Below, piece after piece: positions 7,044-15,545 of a stretch of DNA of 20,498 nucleotides. The notes under the pieces are model-generated. The model saw only the letters and a list, made by a program, of their open reading frames with translations. It had not been told where the DNA came from and did no database searches. Positions within the stretch are counted from its first letter, which is position 1. Every line of letters starts with the position of its first letter. The position numbers and the translations under genes were made by a program. This DNA comes from Candidatus Trichofilum aggregatum. Lineage in GTDB: Bacteria > Chloroflexota > Anaerolineae > Promineifilales > Promineifilaceae. Where the stretch lies: the NCBI GenBank assembly GCA_016716885.1, contig JADJUV010000096.1:1-20498 (forward strand), written 5' to 3'.

Positions 7044-9404
7044 GTGGGTCAGCGCTCCTATGTCAAACCACAACTCACGCTCATCGCCCAAAAACTACAG
7101 ACCCTCACAAACACCAAATATAGACCCCCTTCCCATAAAGAGACCCATGATCTAGAAAAGGTAGCTGGTGAAACCTTCTGCAAAAAGATCGTCATGCAAC
7201 CTTTGAGTCTCCTGCCCCGTGACGATAGTGTCGAAGGAGGCCCGCCCGCTGAGGAAACAAAGCTATGGCGTAGCCTGACCAACTTCGCGGGCTACAAACG
7301 GGGACACATGCTTAATGAACATTTGCATGGTCCCGGAACGAACGACAACCTGGTGCCTATCTCCACCGCTTTTAATGCCACCATGCGGGAAGGCGTGGAG
7401 AAAGAGGCCAAAAAAGCGGTCAACTCACAAAACAAAGTGGTACGTCTTGAGGTGGAAGCCCAGGATTGGGGTCTCTTTCCGGGAGCTTTTGGTTTCCCGG
7501 AAGAGAAAAAATTGCCCAACAAATTCCACTTCAAGCTTCAGCAAATGAGGAAAAAAGTAAGTGGGGGTAACGGCTCACAAATCGCTGATTGGGAAGTCAC
7601 AGGGCCTGTCTTGCATGACACCACGCCTAACCATGACATACCAACCGACGTTATCAAAGGCGTTGTGTCTCCTACTGTAAAAACATTCGTACCCGGCCTT
7701 TATTTTTATCCTTATGGGTCGATCACCAATGCGTCGCCTAATTTTCACCTGAAAGGAAGCTTCAACATTAATAACCTGGTGAACTCTGAGGTTCTGGCAG
7801 GCCTGGGGATAGACGAGGCAAAAAATCTGAAATATACATCCATTGATGAGACGGTTCTGACCGAATACCAACTTCCCCCTGGTTATGGCATTAAAAAATT
7901 ACCTTCTACCGAAATAGAGTATGAATATTATGGCCGACTCCAGAAGTATAAGACGCCTGACCAGGCTTTTATCGTCTACAACACGGCGAAGGAAGCGAAG
8001 CTCAAACAAGACCATCTGGAAAAAGTTGCGCTTTTTAAGAAACACCTGGAGCTAATGGCCCAACAGAAACTGACTGAGGAAGGCAGAAAAAGGCAGGAAC
8101 TGAAAGACCTGGAAAATGAACGCAAGAAGCGGGAGAGCGAACAAAGAGTTAAGGAAGAAGAGGAAAGACAGCGGGCTGAACGGGACAAAGAATTTCGCGC
8201 TAAACTGTATACGCAGATTCGCAATGAATCGGCCGGTTATGTGGGTGAATACGGCGAGGATTTCGCCCAGGCCAGAGAGCAGATGCTTGGCAAGGAACGT
8301 GAATACTGGTTGGAAATCCCTAATCTCATTGATCAGGATATGGAAAAGCTTCTCCAGCCGGTCCGAGAGGGGATAAACAAGGCAGTTTTACGGCTAAAAA
8401 CAGGGCGGGAGCGCAAAGAACAGGGGATGGCGGAATTGCTCAATAAATTTAAGGATGCTTTTAACACGTATCCCAACGAGCTTAAGGCCCCTGAAGGCCA
8501 GGAAGAATTTAAGAGCAACGCCGCGGCCGCGTACGAAGACCATGAAGCCGATTGGGAAACCAGGAGTCTTTTCTATTGGGCAAAGGTGGACGACGTATCT
8601 TCCTTGTGGAAGTCTCTGCAAAATGAGTTGGAAAAATTGCGGCTCAAAGCGAAGGAGTGGGAAGGGGATAATCGAAGCGAGAAGGTTATCCGTGCTTTGA
8701 ACAAAAACTATAGACAATTAGTAAAAGAAAAGTACCTGCCCAAACTGGTTGATCGGAAGGCGAAAGAGAGTTTTGAAAACAGGTCCCGTAACCAATACGA
8801 GAAACATGCGCAATCATGGGCAGAAGAATCATCCCGTAAAACAGTGGCGGCGTTATGGGAACCCTTACGGGCACAACTGAAGAGCGATTTTGAGAAGGCA
8901 CGGAGCTTTGATGAACAACTTCGAGAAGCTAAACGCTTGAAGGAAGAAAGAAAAAGGGACGAATCTCCTCGCCGCCGATATGAAGACGAAGAACGGGATT
9001 CCTGGCGGGAACGTGATAGAGAAAAATGGGGCGACCACGAAAAATTCCGGACAAGAGTAGACTCTCCACGCCACAGACATAAAGACGAAAGACGTGACTC
9101 CCGACGGGAACGAGAGAAAGAAGGGTGGGGTGAGAGCAAAACGATAGAGTCACCAGAGCGTGATAAAAAACGCGCCCATGAGGAGAATAGGGAGGAAACC
9201 GACAAATACCGGCGCATCGTGGGGTCAGGGCCGGGTTCTAAAAATTACAAGGAGTCTGAAACAAAGAGTGAGTACTCCCCGCCAACGACCACTTCTCAGA
9301 CAGTAAACAATACACCGCCTGTAACTTCCTTCCCACCTTTCCCTGGCTTTGGTTACCCGCCACAAAATCCTTACGGCCCAGGCAGGGAAGATTGGAAGTA
9401 TTAA
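7044..9404 (+). CDS. DNA/RNA non-specific endonuclease toxin with long charged coiled-coil tail
   Basis: The frame is open from 6876, but the first usable start codon is GTG 7044. The intervening residues (e.g. KSPFDQKILSEIKGIADIVH) look coding, which argues that this continues the preceding ORF. Residues 80-120 from the GTG read NFAGYKRGHMLNEHLHGPG-TNDNLVPIS then FNATMREGVEKEAKK. This fits the non-specific endonuclease toxin superfamily: RGH with His as likely general base, Asn and Glu downstream as metal or structural residues, and the GPGTxDNLxP signature. From ~310 the chain is highly charged and helical, with two related helical units (YExHxxxW...LW), then Arg/Glu/Asp repeats and a Pro-rich end (PPVTSFPPFPGFGYPPQNPY). 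The N-terminal eCIS motif suggests delivery by a contractile injection particle, but no structural eCIS gene and no obvious immunity gene is in the window. Confidence 0.78.
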   Translation: MGQRSYVKPQLTLIAQKLQTLTNTKYRPPSHKETHDLEKVAGETFCKKIVMQPLSLLPRDDSVEGGPPAEETKLWRSLTNFAGYKRGHMLNEHLHGPGTNDNLVPISTAFNATMREGVEKEAKKAVNSQNKVVRLEVEAQDWGLFPGAFGFPEEKKLPNKFHFKLQQMRKKVSGGNGSQIADWEVTGPVLHDTTPNHDIPTDVIKGVVSPTVKTFVPGLYFYPYGSITNASPNFHLKGSFNINNLVNSEVLAGLGIDEAKNLKYTSIDETVLTEYQLPPGYGIKKLPSTEIEYEYYGRLQKYKTPDQAFIVYNTAKEAKLKQDHLEKVALFKKHLELMAQQKLTEEGRKRQELKDLENERKKRESEQRVKEEEERQRAERDKEFRAKLYTQIRNESAGYVGEYGEDFAQAREQMLGKEREYWLEIPNLIDQDMEKLLQPVREGINKAVLRLKTGRERKEQGMAELLNKFKDAFNTYPNELKAPEGQEEFKSNAAAAYEDHEADWETRSLFYWAKVDDVSSLWKSLQNELEKLRLKAKEWEGDNRSEKVIRALNKNYRQLVKEKYLPKLVDRKAKESFENRSRNQYEKHAQSWAEESSRKTVAALWEPLRAQLKSDFEKARSFDEQLREAKRLKEERKRDESPRRRYEDEERDSWRERDREKWGDHEKFRTRVDSPRHRHKDERRDSRREREKEGWGESKTIESPERDKKRAHEENREETDKYRRIVGSGPGSKNYKESETKSEYSPPTTTSQTVNNTPPVTSFPPFPGFGYPPQNPYGPGREDWKY
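8956..9140 (+). repeat. 99-bp tandem repeat encoding an Arg/Glu/Asp-rich segment
   Basis: Two consecutive ~33-residue units start at SPRRRYEDEERDSW (DNA ~8964) and SPRHRHKDERRDSR (~9063). Each contains SPR, then ERDS and RER, then a WG. A third SPERDKK unit follows in degenerate form. The period is 99 bp. The segment is RE/RD/RS-rich, so nucleic-acid binding or a flexible spacer is possible. Confidence 0.7.
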
Positions 9405-9476
9405 TTTCCATCCCAAAGCATTTTGATAAACAGACAGCTTTCCTGATTTAATAAGGTCATCTGATACCCCTCTCAT

Positions 9477-9740
9477 ATTGAACCGTTGGTACGCCACAAC
9501 CTGCCCCAACGCGATTACGGCCAGTTCGTCGGTAGAACCCAGGGTCAGGGTGCCGGAAATCGACATGGTCGCGGCCGCGTCCTGGGTCTGATTTGCCCCG
9601 CCCAAAGCAAATGGGTACAACACGTTAATGCCTGGGGCCAGGGTCCCGTCGTTTTGCAGGCCGAGGAAGTTCACCGCCAGCGTCCCCGTGCCGGTGATCA
9701 CCCCGTTGGGGAAGATGTACGTCCCGTTGGTCGCCACCAT
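9477..9740 (-). pseudogene. Fragment of an autotransporter-like beta-solenoid surface protein
   Basis: About 88 residues on the minus strand read as beta-solenoid repeats (TGTGTLAVNFLGLQNDGTLA then PGINVLYPFALGG, SISGTLTLGSTDELAVIALG). The tail after QVVAYQRFN turns into unrelated residues that run into the antisense of the nuclease gene. The left part of the solenoid protein is missing because the frame is cut beside the IS3 remnant (stop codon within ~12 bases upstream of the ATG at 9740). Both ends are therefore lost. GCGGCCGC at 9571-9578 encodes Ala-Ala-Ala. I read it as a pseudogene. Confidence 0.6.
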
Positions 9741-10622
9741 TTCCTTTCCTTATCGTCCGTCAAGCTGAACTGCTGGGACTCAATCGCACCAGTCTGTACT
9801 ATCAACCCCGGCCCGTGTCTGAGAAGGAACTTCAACTTAAACACCGGATTGACGAGATTCATACCGAGTGGCCGTACTACGGCTCACGCAAGATAACCAG
9901 GCAACTGGTGCGTGAAGGGCAGGATACCTGTCGCGAAACGGTGCGTCAGTACATGGCGGAGATGGGGCTACAAGTCATTTACCCCAAACCCAACCTCAGC
10001 CGACGCCATCCTGACCACCCGATTTATCCTTACTTGTTGCGGCATATCACCGCCAGTTACCCCAATCATATTTGGGGCATTGACATCACTTACATCCGCC
10101 TGCGTCATGATTGGCTTTATCTGGTGGCTATCCTGGATTGGTATTCGCGTTATGTCGTGGCCTGGCAGTTGTCTGACACACTGGAAATTCCCTTTGTGCT
10201 GACAGCCGTTGACCAGGCTCTGGCCCAGGCACAACCAGCCATTTGGAATAGCGATCAAGGGAGTCATTTCACCAGCCCACAGTACACTCAACACTTGCTG
10301 GATAGGGATGTCAAAATCAGCATGGATGGCCGCGGCCGCGCTTTCGACAACATCTTTGTGGAGCGACTGTGGCGCAGCGTGAAATATGAGGAGGTGTATC
10401 CGAACGCTTACGAGACCCCATGTCAGGCCCGGCAAGGGCTGACCCACTACTTCCATCACTATAATCAAGTGCGCATACACCAATCCCTGCATTATCGCAC
10501 CCCGGCAGAGGTTTACCTGGTTGAAGCGACTAGCCACCCGATTGATGCTACCTCTGCCATGAATGTTAAAGAATAACAAAAGGCTAAACCTACCTTAAAC
10601 CGTGCTAAAAATTGTCTTGACA
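9741..10622 (+). mobile_element. IS3-family insertion sequence, 5'-truncated
   Basis: Only the orfB part and the right end remain; orfA and the left inverted repeat are absent. The left border lies at ~9741-9749, where adhesin-fragment sequence gives way to transposase coding. After the stop at 10576 the sequence AACCGTGCTAAAAATTGTC-TTGACA ends at 10622. Its reverse complement starts TGTCAAGACAATTTTTAGC, which has the TG...CA polarity of IS3 ends, so I take 10622 as the right end. With the left end missing, no target duplication can be checked. The element is unlikely to move by itself. Confidence 0.7.
9749..10576 (+). CDS. IS3-family transposase OrfB (rve/DDE integrase domain), N-terminally truncated
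   Basis: The frame opens in IVRQAELLGLNRTSLYYQP, a standard OrfB beginning, without a start codon of its own; the first start-like codon is GTG 9815. The chain holds the HTH_21-like segment (RIDEIHTEWPYYGSRKITRQ) and the rve core. DDE residues are D in GIDITYI, D in WNSDQGSHF and E in DNIFVERLWRSVKYEEVY. It ends with NQVRIHQSLHYRTPAEVY, typical of the group. In the intact element it would be made by frameshifting from orfA, which is gone. A GCGGCCGC at 10332-10339 encodes the GRGRA of the conserved SMDGxGRA motif. Downstream a glucanase lipoprotein starts 82 nt later. Confidence 0.88.
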   Translation, partial: LIVRQAELLGLNRTSLYYQPRPVSEKELQLKHRIDEIHTEWPYYGSRKITRQLVREGQDTCRETVRQYMAEMGLQVIYPKPNLSRRHPDHPIYPYLLRHITASYPNHIWGIDITYIRLRHDWLYLVAILDWYSRYVVAWQLSDTLEIPFVLTAVDQALAQAQPAIWNSDQGSHFTSPQYTQHLLDRDVKISMDGRGRAFDNIFVERLWRSVKYEEVYPNAYETPCQARQGLTHYFHHYNQVRIHQSLHYRTPAEVYLVEATSHPIDATSAMNVKE

Positions 10623-10643
10623 ATCTAGGCCACTGTATTTCCC

Positions 10644-10648
10644 AGGAG
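10644..10648 (+). promoter_or_regulatory. Ribosome-binding site for a TTG-start lipoprotein
   Basis: AGGAG at 10644-10648 lies 9 nt before TTG 10658, which opens a clear lipoprotein signal. It supports the TTG start over the downstream frame that carries the enzyme domain. Confidence 0.55.
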
Positions 10649-10657
10649 CAAATCACC

Positions 10658-11523
10658 TTGAAACATTATTTCTGGCTTCTGTTCTTCCTGGCCGCTTGCG
10701 GTACGGACGTTACGCCCATGCCCCCACACCTGAACCAACCGCTACCCCCGCTTCCCCCTGGCAACTCCTATGGAGCGAAGAATTTGATGGCCCAGCGGGA
10801 ACCCTGCCCGATCCCAATAAATGGAAATTTGACCTGGGTGGTCGAGGTTGGGGTAATCAGGAGTGGGAGTATTACACCAACAAACCCGAAAACGTATCAT
10901 TGGATGGCCAGGGCACATTACTCCTTACCGCCCTGCAAGTAGCGGAAGATGACACACGCGGTTTGGCCTGTTGGTATGGCCCCTGCCGCTTCACCTCGGC
11001 CCGTATTTTGACGCAGGATCGGTTTGAATTCACCTACGGGCGCGTAGAAGCCCGTCTCAAAATACCTTACGGCCAGGGCATCTGGCCCGCCTTCTGGATG
11101 CTAGGCGCGGACATTATGAGTCAGGGATGGCCCAACTGCGGTGAAATTGACATTATGGAAAACATTGGTCGCGAACCGGATACGGTGCATGGCACGGTAC
11201 ATGGTCCCGGCTACTCCGGGGCAAATGGTATCAGCGGCTCCTTCCAACTCCCTAACGGCCAACGTCTCAGCGATGATTTCCATCTCTTTGCCATCGAATG
11301 GGAACCAGAGATGATCCGCTGGACCATAGATGATATTCCCTACTTCACCCTAACGCCTGATTCGCTTCCGGCGGGGCAACAATGGGTCTTCGATCACTCA
11401 TTCTTTCTCATCTTGAACGTGGCCGTGGGTGGTACTTGGCCTGGCTACCCAGACGACACGACCACCTTCCCCCAGTCAATGGCAGTGGATTATGTGCGAG
11501 TTTACCAGTGGCGTAGTGAATGA
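10658..11523 (+). CDS. GH16 laminarinase-like endo-beta-glucanase lipoprotein, frameshifted in the linker
   Basis: TTG 10658 begins a lipoprotein signal (LKHYFWLLFFLAAC, lipobox LAAC) followed by GTDVTP. The catalytic domain is in the -1 frame (open from TTG 10696). Changing the C5 run at 10721-10725 to C6 joins them as TDVTPMPPTPEPTATPAS, a natural Thr/Pro linker, giving 288 residues. The domain is glycoside hydrolase family 16: LLWSEEFDGPAG, GRVEARLKIPYGQGIWPAFW, then GEIDIMENIG with the E-x-D-x-x-E catalytic signature (E163 nucleophile, D165, E168 acid/base in corrected numbering) and TVHGTVHGPGYSG, as in beta-1,3-glucanases. It ends in AVDYVRVYQW. It should be anchored outside the membrane and cut beta-1,3(-1,4)-glucans. 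Whether the frameshift is real or a sequencing slip is undecided. No GCGGCCGC occurs in it. Confidence 0.85.
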
Positions 11524-11577
11524 GCGCACTACCTAAGTAACCCGGTATGGCCCGGGCAATGCTAGAGATGGATACCA

Positions 11578-11830
11578 TCACCGAATGGAACCGCTGTTTC
11601 CTTCAATGATTGAAGCATCTGAAATAAAAACCTGCGGTGGGGGTGGATCATCGTTGGTAATCTGGCAAATACCTAGAGCATTTTGAATGGTGGCGTTGAC
11701 CGGATCGCTCAGCCATAAATAAAAGGACTCGTTAGGCTCGTATAAGGTATCGCCAATCACTTGAACAGTTACTATCTGGCTACTCGCTCCAGGGGGGAAA
11801 AAATTTGACCCGAATATAGAAGAAAAGGCA
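11578..11830 (-). pseudogene. Calx-beta domain fragment of a surface protein
   Basis: The minus strand encodes PPGASSQIVTVQVIGDTLYE followed by PNESFYLWLSDPVNATIQNA and GICQITNDDPPPP, the second half of a Calx-beta domain. After a linker comes the first strand of another (VFISDASIIEGNSGS), and then a stop. Upstream, the match fades at about 11815-11830 (FSSIFGSNF). Calx-beta repeats usually occur in tandem in large secreted proteins, so this is a piece of such a gene with both ends lost. GCGGCCGC at 11846-11853 lies just beyond the recognisable part. Confidence 0.65.
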
Positions 11831-12097
11831 GCGTTGGTTCTGGATGCGGCCGCGGTGCTCAACCCACGGCTACCTGACGATCTGGCAACTTACTCTGTAA
11901 CCTACCTTTTCCCTGACAGCAAACAGTCGTCTCTTCCTGATTCACAAGACACCCGCATCACCCGTTTCTTCATTGGCGTAGACACCCCGACATCCTTTAG
12001 CCTGGCGCTCGTAGGTTCACCGTACAGCTACACATGCCTGTTCTGTTACAATCTGCTTAGTTTGTGCGGTTTTTTCCTGAAAGTAGGCAGGTGCAAC

Positions 12098-14434
12098 ATG
12101 AAGCGGTGGCTCTTCCTTTCCTTGTCTGTGCTGATCTGGCTGACCACCTGCCAGAATGACCCGACATTTGACTCGCCTACCGCAAACGCCACAGAACAGA
12201 TCGCGGCCGCGACCGTCACACCCACTTATACACCAACCATCATGGTGCCGACGGCTCTGCCCACAGGCACGTTCGGCCCTACGCCTGTTCCTACCCGCCC
12301 CCCTTTAAACCCAACCCCCGCGCCTACACCCAACCATACACCGCGGCCGCGGCCGCCGGTGACACCTCAGCCCGCATCCCCTTCAACCACACCGCTTCTG
12401 ACCAATACCTCGTTTGCCTGCCCCCGACTTCCCGTAGAGATACCCAATCCACTCCCCACCCCCGCTCCCGATCAGACCGTCACGCTCTGGCCTGCGAGCG
12501 ACATCGTAGCGCCTGTTTACCCCACCACGCCGCTCATCATCGCCTTTGCTCAAGAAGTGGTCTCCGCAACGGTGCAACTGGAAACCAACCCCGGAATTGA
12601 GGGGGAATGGAGTTGGCCAGACGCCAAGACACTGGTCATTACCCCTCGCAACGACTGTTTTCCCGGCGGTCAGGATTATGATGTGATTGTCAAAGCGGGA
12701 GTGATGAACAAGGCAGGGGAAACGGTCATTGCCGAAGATACCTACTTCCGGTTTGCCACTGCCGACTATGCCGACCTCATTCATTTTGGCTGGGGCGCGG
12801 ATGTAGACACAGTTCAGGCTAGTGGCGACCGGCATCTGCCCTTTGCCCTGTACCGGGCCGCCTCAATGCCCCTACAGGCCAACATCTACCAGCTTACACC
12901 AGAACAATTCTTCGATCTCACCGAGTCAATCAGGTACACCTTTTATCCTTCACAACGGGTACGAACCGGCTATCTGACAAAGTTGCAAAGTTGGGAACTC
13001 ACCGTCAATCCACCCACCACCCCTTACTTTGAACTGCGTGATCTGGTTCTACCCGCAGACCTTCTCCCTGGCTTTTATCTCGTGGAGTTAACGGCGGCCA
13101 CCATCACCCGGCAACTCCCCCTGGTTCTGACCGATAACCGTCTGGTGGTGAAGGAGTCCCCCACCCAAATCATGGCCTGGGTAACCGATTTTGCCTCGCG
13201 GCCGCAAGCGGGTGCCACAGTTTCCGTCTTTTCAGCCGAGGGGCACTTGCTCCATGAAGGTCTGACCGCCGACGATGGGGTCTATCAGTGGGATAGCGAT
13301 GAGGTGCTGGAGGATCCCTTGTTCGTCACCGCCCAGATCGGGGACGATACCACGATTACCGTCCTCAACGACCTCTGGCGTACCCACTACACCGGCGAAC
13401 CCTGGAACGATATGACCTGTTGGGATCCCCGCGCCGACTGGGTGGGGCTGACGGGTCACGTCATCACGGATAGCCCGGTTTACCACGCGGGCGATACGGT
13501 CCGTTTCCGCGCCTATCTCTTCACCACCCATGATGGTGAACTGACTCCTCTCGCACCAGACACATCGGTGCTGGCACGCCTAAACGGCATCTTACCCCAG
13601 ACGCTCATCACCGACGCTTATAGTTCCCTTCAAGGTGAATACGAACTTCTGCCTAATGCCCCTGGTTTGACGACATTGAGTTTCACGGTCGGTGAACAGG
13701 TTTATTCCCATACCTTCATGGTCGTGCCGCGTAATAACCCGGCCCATCAGGTGTCTATTGTGACTGAACCGGCGCAGTATATTCCCGGACAACCACTGAC
13801 AATCACGGTTTCGGTTACAGATGAAGCCAACCAACCCACTGCCAATGTTCCGGTAGCGTTAAGTTTTATGGAACAGGGACCAGAAGGATGGTATGTGGAT
13901 GCTTTTATGTTGCCTCGTGATGAACGGGATAAGAGGACAGACGAAAGCGGCCGCGCCACCTATGTTTTAACCAGCGAGCTATGGGGTTACTACGGGGGCC
14001 AATGGCTCATCCAGGCCAGTGCCATGAACAGCTTTGCCACCTATATCGTAACCCAGGCTCCCCCGCCGCCACCTTCTACGCCTGCACCACCCACCTTGAG
14101 CATTGAGGTAACACCCACCTTGCGTTACCCGGATGAGGATTTCATCGTCACCGGACGGCTGGCTTCGGGGATGGGTGAACCTTTAAGCGGCCGCGTTCTC
14201 ACCCTGGAGTTATCGCGGAACAATCGGGGGAGCTACGAAGTGACCTACACCACCACAGTGACAACGGACCACAACGGCTCCATCCATCACACCCTCGCCA
14301 TTGGTACACCCGGGACTTATCAAGTCCGCCTGCGTGCCCAAGAAGCGGGTCAGGCGATTGTATCCCTGCATCCCACCATTCACGTTTTAGGCATCCACAA
14401 CAATGACTATTACACCGCTCCGCATCATCCCTGA
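12098..14434 (+). CDS. Alpha-2-macroglobulin-like lipoprotein, N-terminal part
   Basis: ATG 12098 has AGGCAGG upstream and opens a lipoprotein signal (MKRWLFLSLSVLIWLTTC, lipobox LTTC). A long Thr/Pro/Ala linker follows, then a macroglobulin-type series: an Ig-like domain (LIIAFAQEVVSATVQLETNP, PGGQDYDVIVKAG), bait-side MG domains and the MG signature YHAGDTVRFRAYLF with VTDEANQPTANVPVALSF later. Bacterial alpha-2-macroglobulins are envelope proteins that trap proteases. The frame ends at 14434 in a short out-of-family tail (YYTAPHHP) and the domain series continues in the +1 frame from ~14403. Deleting one base near 14400-14405 would restore a single frame. GCGGCCGC occurs at 12203, 12343 and 12349 (overlapping), 13198, 13947 and 14187. 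The open frame extends upstream to 11834, but that part is not coding-like. Confidence 0.8.
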   Translation: MKRWLFLSLSVLIWLTTCQNDPTFDSPTANATEQIAAATVTPTYTPTIMVPTALPTGTFGPTPVPTRPPLNPTPAPTPNHTPRPRPPVTPQPASPSTTPLLTNTSFACPRLPVEIPNPLPTPAPDQTVTLWPASDIVAPVYPTTPLIIAFAQEVVSATVQLETNPGIEGEWSWPDAKTLVITPRNDCFPGGQDYDVIVKAGVMNKAGETVIAEDTYFRFATADYADLIHFGWGADVDTVQASGDRHLPFALYRAASMPLQANIYQLTPEQFFDLTESIRYTFYPSQRVRTGYLTKLQSWELTVNPPTTPYFELRDLVLPADLLPGFYLVELTAATITRQLPLVLTDNRLVVKESPTQIMAWVTDFASRPQAGATVSVFSAEGHLLHEGLTADDGVYQWDSDEVLEDPLFVTAQIGDDTTITVLNDLWRTHYTGEPWNDMTCWDPRADWVGLTGHVITDSPVYHAGDTVRFRAYLFTTHDGELTPLAPDTSVLARLNGILPQTLITDAYSSLQGEYELLPNAPGLTTLSFTVGEQVYSHTFMVVPRNNPAHQVSIVTEPAQYIPGQPLTITVSVTDEANQPTANVPVALSFMEQGPEGWYVDAFMLPRDERDKRTDESGRATYVLTSELWGYYGGQWLIQASAMNSFATYIVTQAPPPPPSTPAPPTLSIEVTPTLRYPDEDFIVTGRLASGMGEPLSGRVLTLELSRNNRGSYEVTYTTTVTTDHNGSIHHTLAIGTPGTYQVRLRAQEAGQAIVSLHPTIHVLGIHNNDYYTAPHHP

Positions 14435-15167
14435 AAGAACTGTGTATTCCACGGCGGAAACTGCCCGACTCTATGTGGAATCCCATTTCAGTGGTCTGGC
14501 CTGGCTTACGATTGAACGAGGTCAGGTACGTCGCCAACAATTGGTGACACTCACCGAACCGGTCACAGTATTGGATTTGCCTCTGGAAGAGATGGATGTG
14601 CCTGCGATAGATGTAACGATAAGTCGTTGGGCGGCGGGTCGTGGTCTCACTACCACCACCGAAAGATTGTGGATTTGGACACCAGCCGGGAATTTGACCA
14701 TCACACCAGATGTTGGCTCATACTCACCTGGGCAGACTGTCAACTTTGCCATCCGGGTGACGAATAGTGAAGGCAACCCGGTTCCAGCGGCCCAACTCAC
14801 TCTGGCCCTGGCTCCGGAGCAGGCTTACTTTCTAGCCACACCGCCACTACCCTCTTTGGGGCAACTGCGGCCGCGAGCCGATAACCTCGTCTACACCTAC
14901 GACACCCTCTGGCCCTACCGTAATTTCTTCCTCTACTACCCCACCGGTGGCTGTTATGGGTTGGGTGAACACCGTGAACTGGACTGGCCTTATCTGGAAT
15001 ACCCTGACGCTGATTGGTTCCCCGATCTCCTCACCGATGCTAACGGTCTGGCGACCTTAACAGTAACCATGCCTGAAACGCCGGGTTCCTGGCGACTGGT
15101 AGCCAGAATGATGACGGCAGATCTTCAGTTTACGGAAGCCTTTTTAACCTTGCCGGTCGAGCCATAA
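14403..15167 (+). CDS. Alpha-2-macroglobulin-like protein, C-terminal part in +1 frame
   Basis: It overlaps the end of the preceding ORF by 32 nt, with an ATG at 14403 but no visible ribosome site. Its first residues (PERTVYSTAETARLYVESHF then SGLAWLTIERG) are a typical macroglobulin MG domain, continuing the preceding chain. PDVGSYSPGQTVNFAIRVTN is the next MG domain. The last part (DWFPDLLTDANGLATLTVTM then PETPGSWRLVARMMT) matches the alpha-2-macroglobulin family core strand. It then stops at 15167. The thioester domain that normally follows (GCxEQ motif) is missing, and I see no trace of it downstream. With the first part the product would be ~1020 residues, shorter than full-length bacterial forms (~1500 or more). 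It may be a truncated gene or a thioester-less variant. Confidence 0.75.
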   Translation: MTITPLRIIPERTVYSTAETARLYVESHFSGLAWLTIERGQVRRQQLVTLTEPVTVLDLPLEEMDVPAIDVTISRWAAGRGLTTTTERLWIWTPAGNLTITPDVGSYSPGQTVNFAIRVTNSEGNPVPAAQLTLALAPEQAYFLATPPLPSLGQLRPRADNLVYTYDTLWPYRNFFLYYPTGGCYGLGEHRELDWPYLEYPDADWFPDLLTDANGLATLTVTMPETPGSWRLVARMMTADLQFTEAFLTLPVEP

Positions 15168-15430
15168 ATAAAACGAGCGAACATAACTCACTTTGCTCCA
15201 CTGCAAGGGCAGGCTAAAACTTATTCGGTGCCATTATTGTCCGTGATGCTGAACTTCATCAATGGTATCGGCTCCGTCATTAAAAACGCTCTCTGTACCA
15301 CACATCCCTATCGCTTAACTTCGGCTTCTCTTAAGCAACCGGTCCCGGTTACCTGCTCTGAAATTGGTTTTATTAATCCGCAGACAAGGCCTTTGGCCTA
15401 TGTCATGCGAACAAACCAGGATGAACAATC
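15168..15430. other. Short intergenic stretch after the macroglobulin gene, no gene seen
   Basis: One ~68-codon frame here has no recognisable features and overlaps the next start. No thioester-domain remnants, terminator hairpin or GCGGCCGC were seen. Confidence 0.5.
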
Positions 15431-15545
15431 ATGAAAACGAAGACCTTTACTTTACACCTGTTTTATGTGCCCTTGATGCTACTCTTTCTTAACTTTCTTG
15501 TTTCCCACTCTGCGCCTTCACCTCTGCGAATCCTATCAGTTCCTG
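15431..15545 (+). pseudogene. Signal-peptide-like N-terminus of a lost secreted protein
   Basis: ATG 15431, with AGGA ~10 nt upstream, encodes MKTKTFTLHLFYVPLMLLFL then NFLVSHSAPSP, which looks like a genuine signal peptide. From about 15540 the frame runs antisense through the 3' end of the reductase gene and becomes meaningless. I therefore read it as the stub of a secreted-protein gene cut at its junction with the reductase region. It could also be chance. Confidence 0.3.

Noticed and set aside
8708..9217. 169-codon minus-strand frame
   Set aside because: Ser/Arg-rich shadow of the charged, repeat-rich tail of the nuclease effector on the opposite strand.
9968..10579. 203-codon minus-strand frame
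   Set aside because: Exactly antisense to the IS3 transposase, whose motifs are unmistakable.
11541..11556. CCCGG/CCGGG hairpin after the GH16 gene as terminator
   Set aside because: Only a 5-bp stem and no T-tract follows.
12383..12835. 150-codon minus-strand frame
   Set aside because: Antisense shadow inside the macroglobulin-like gene; no independent evidence.
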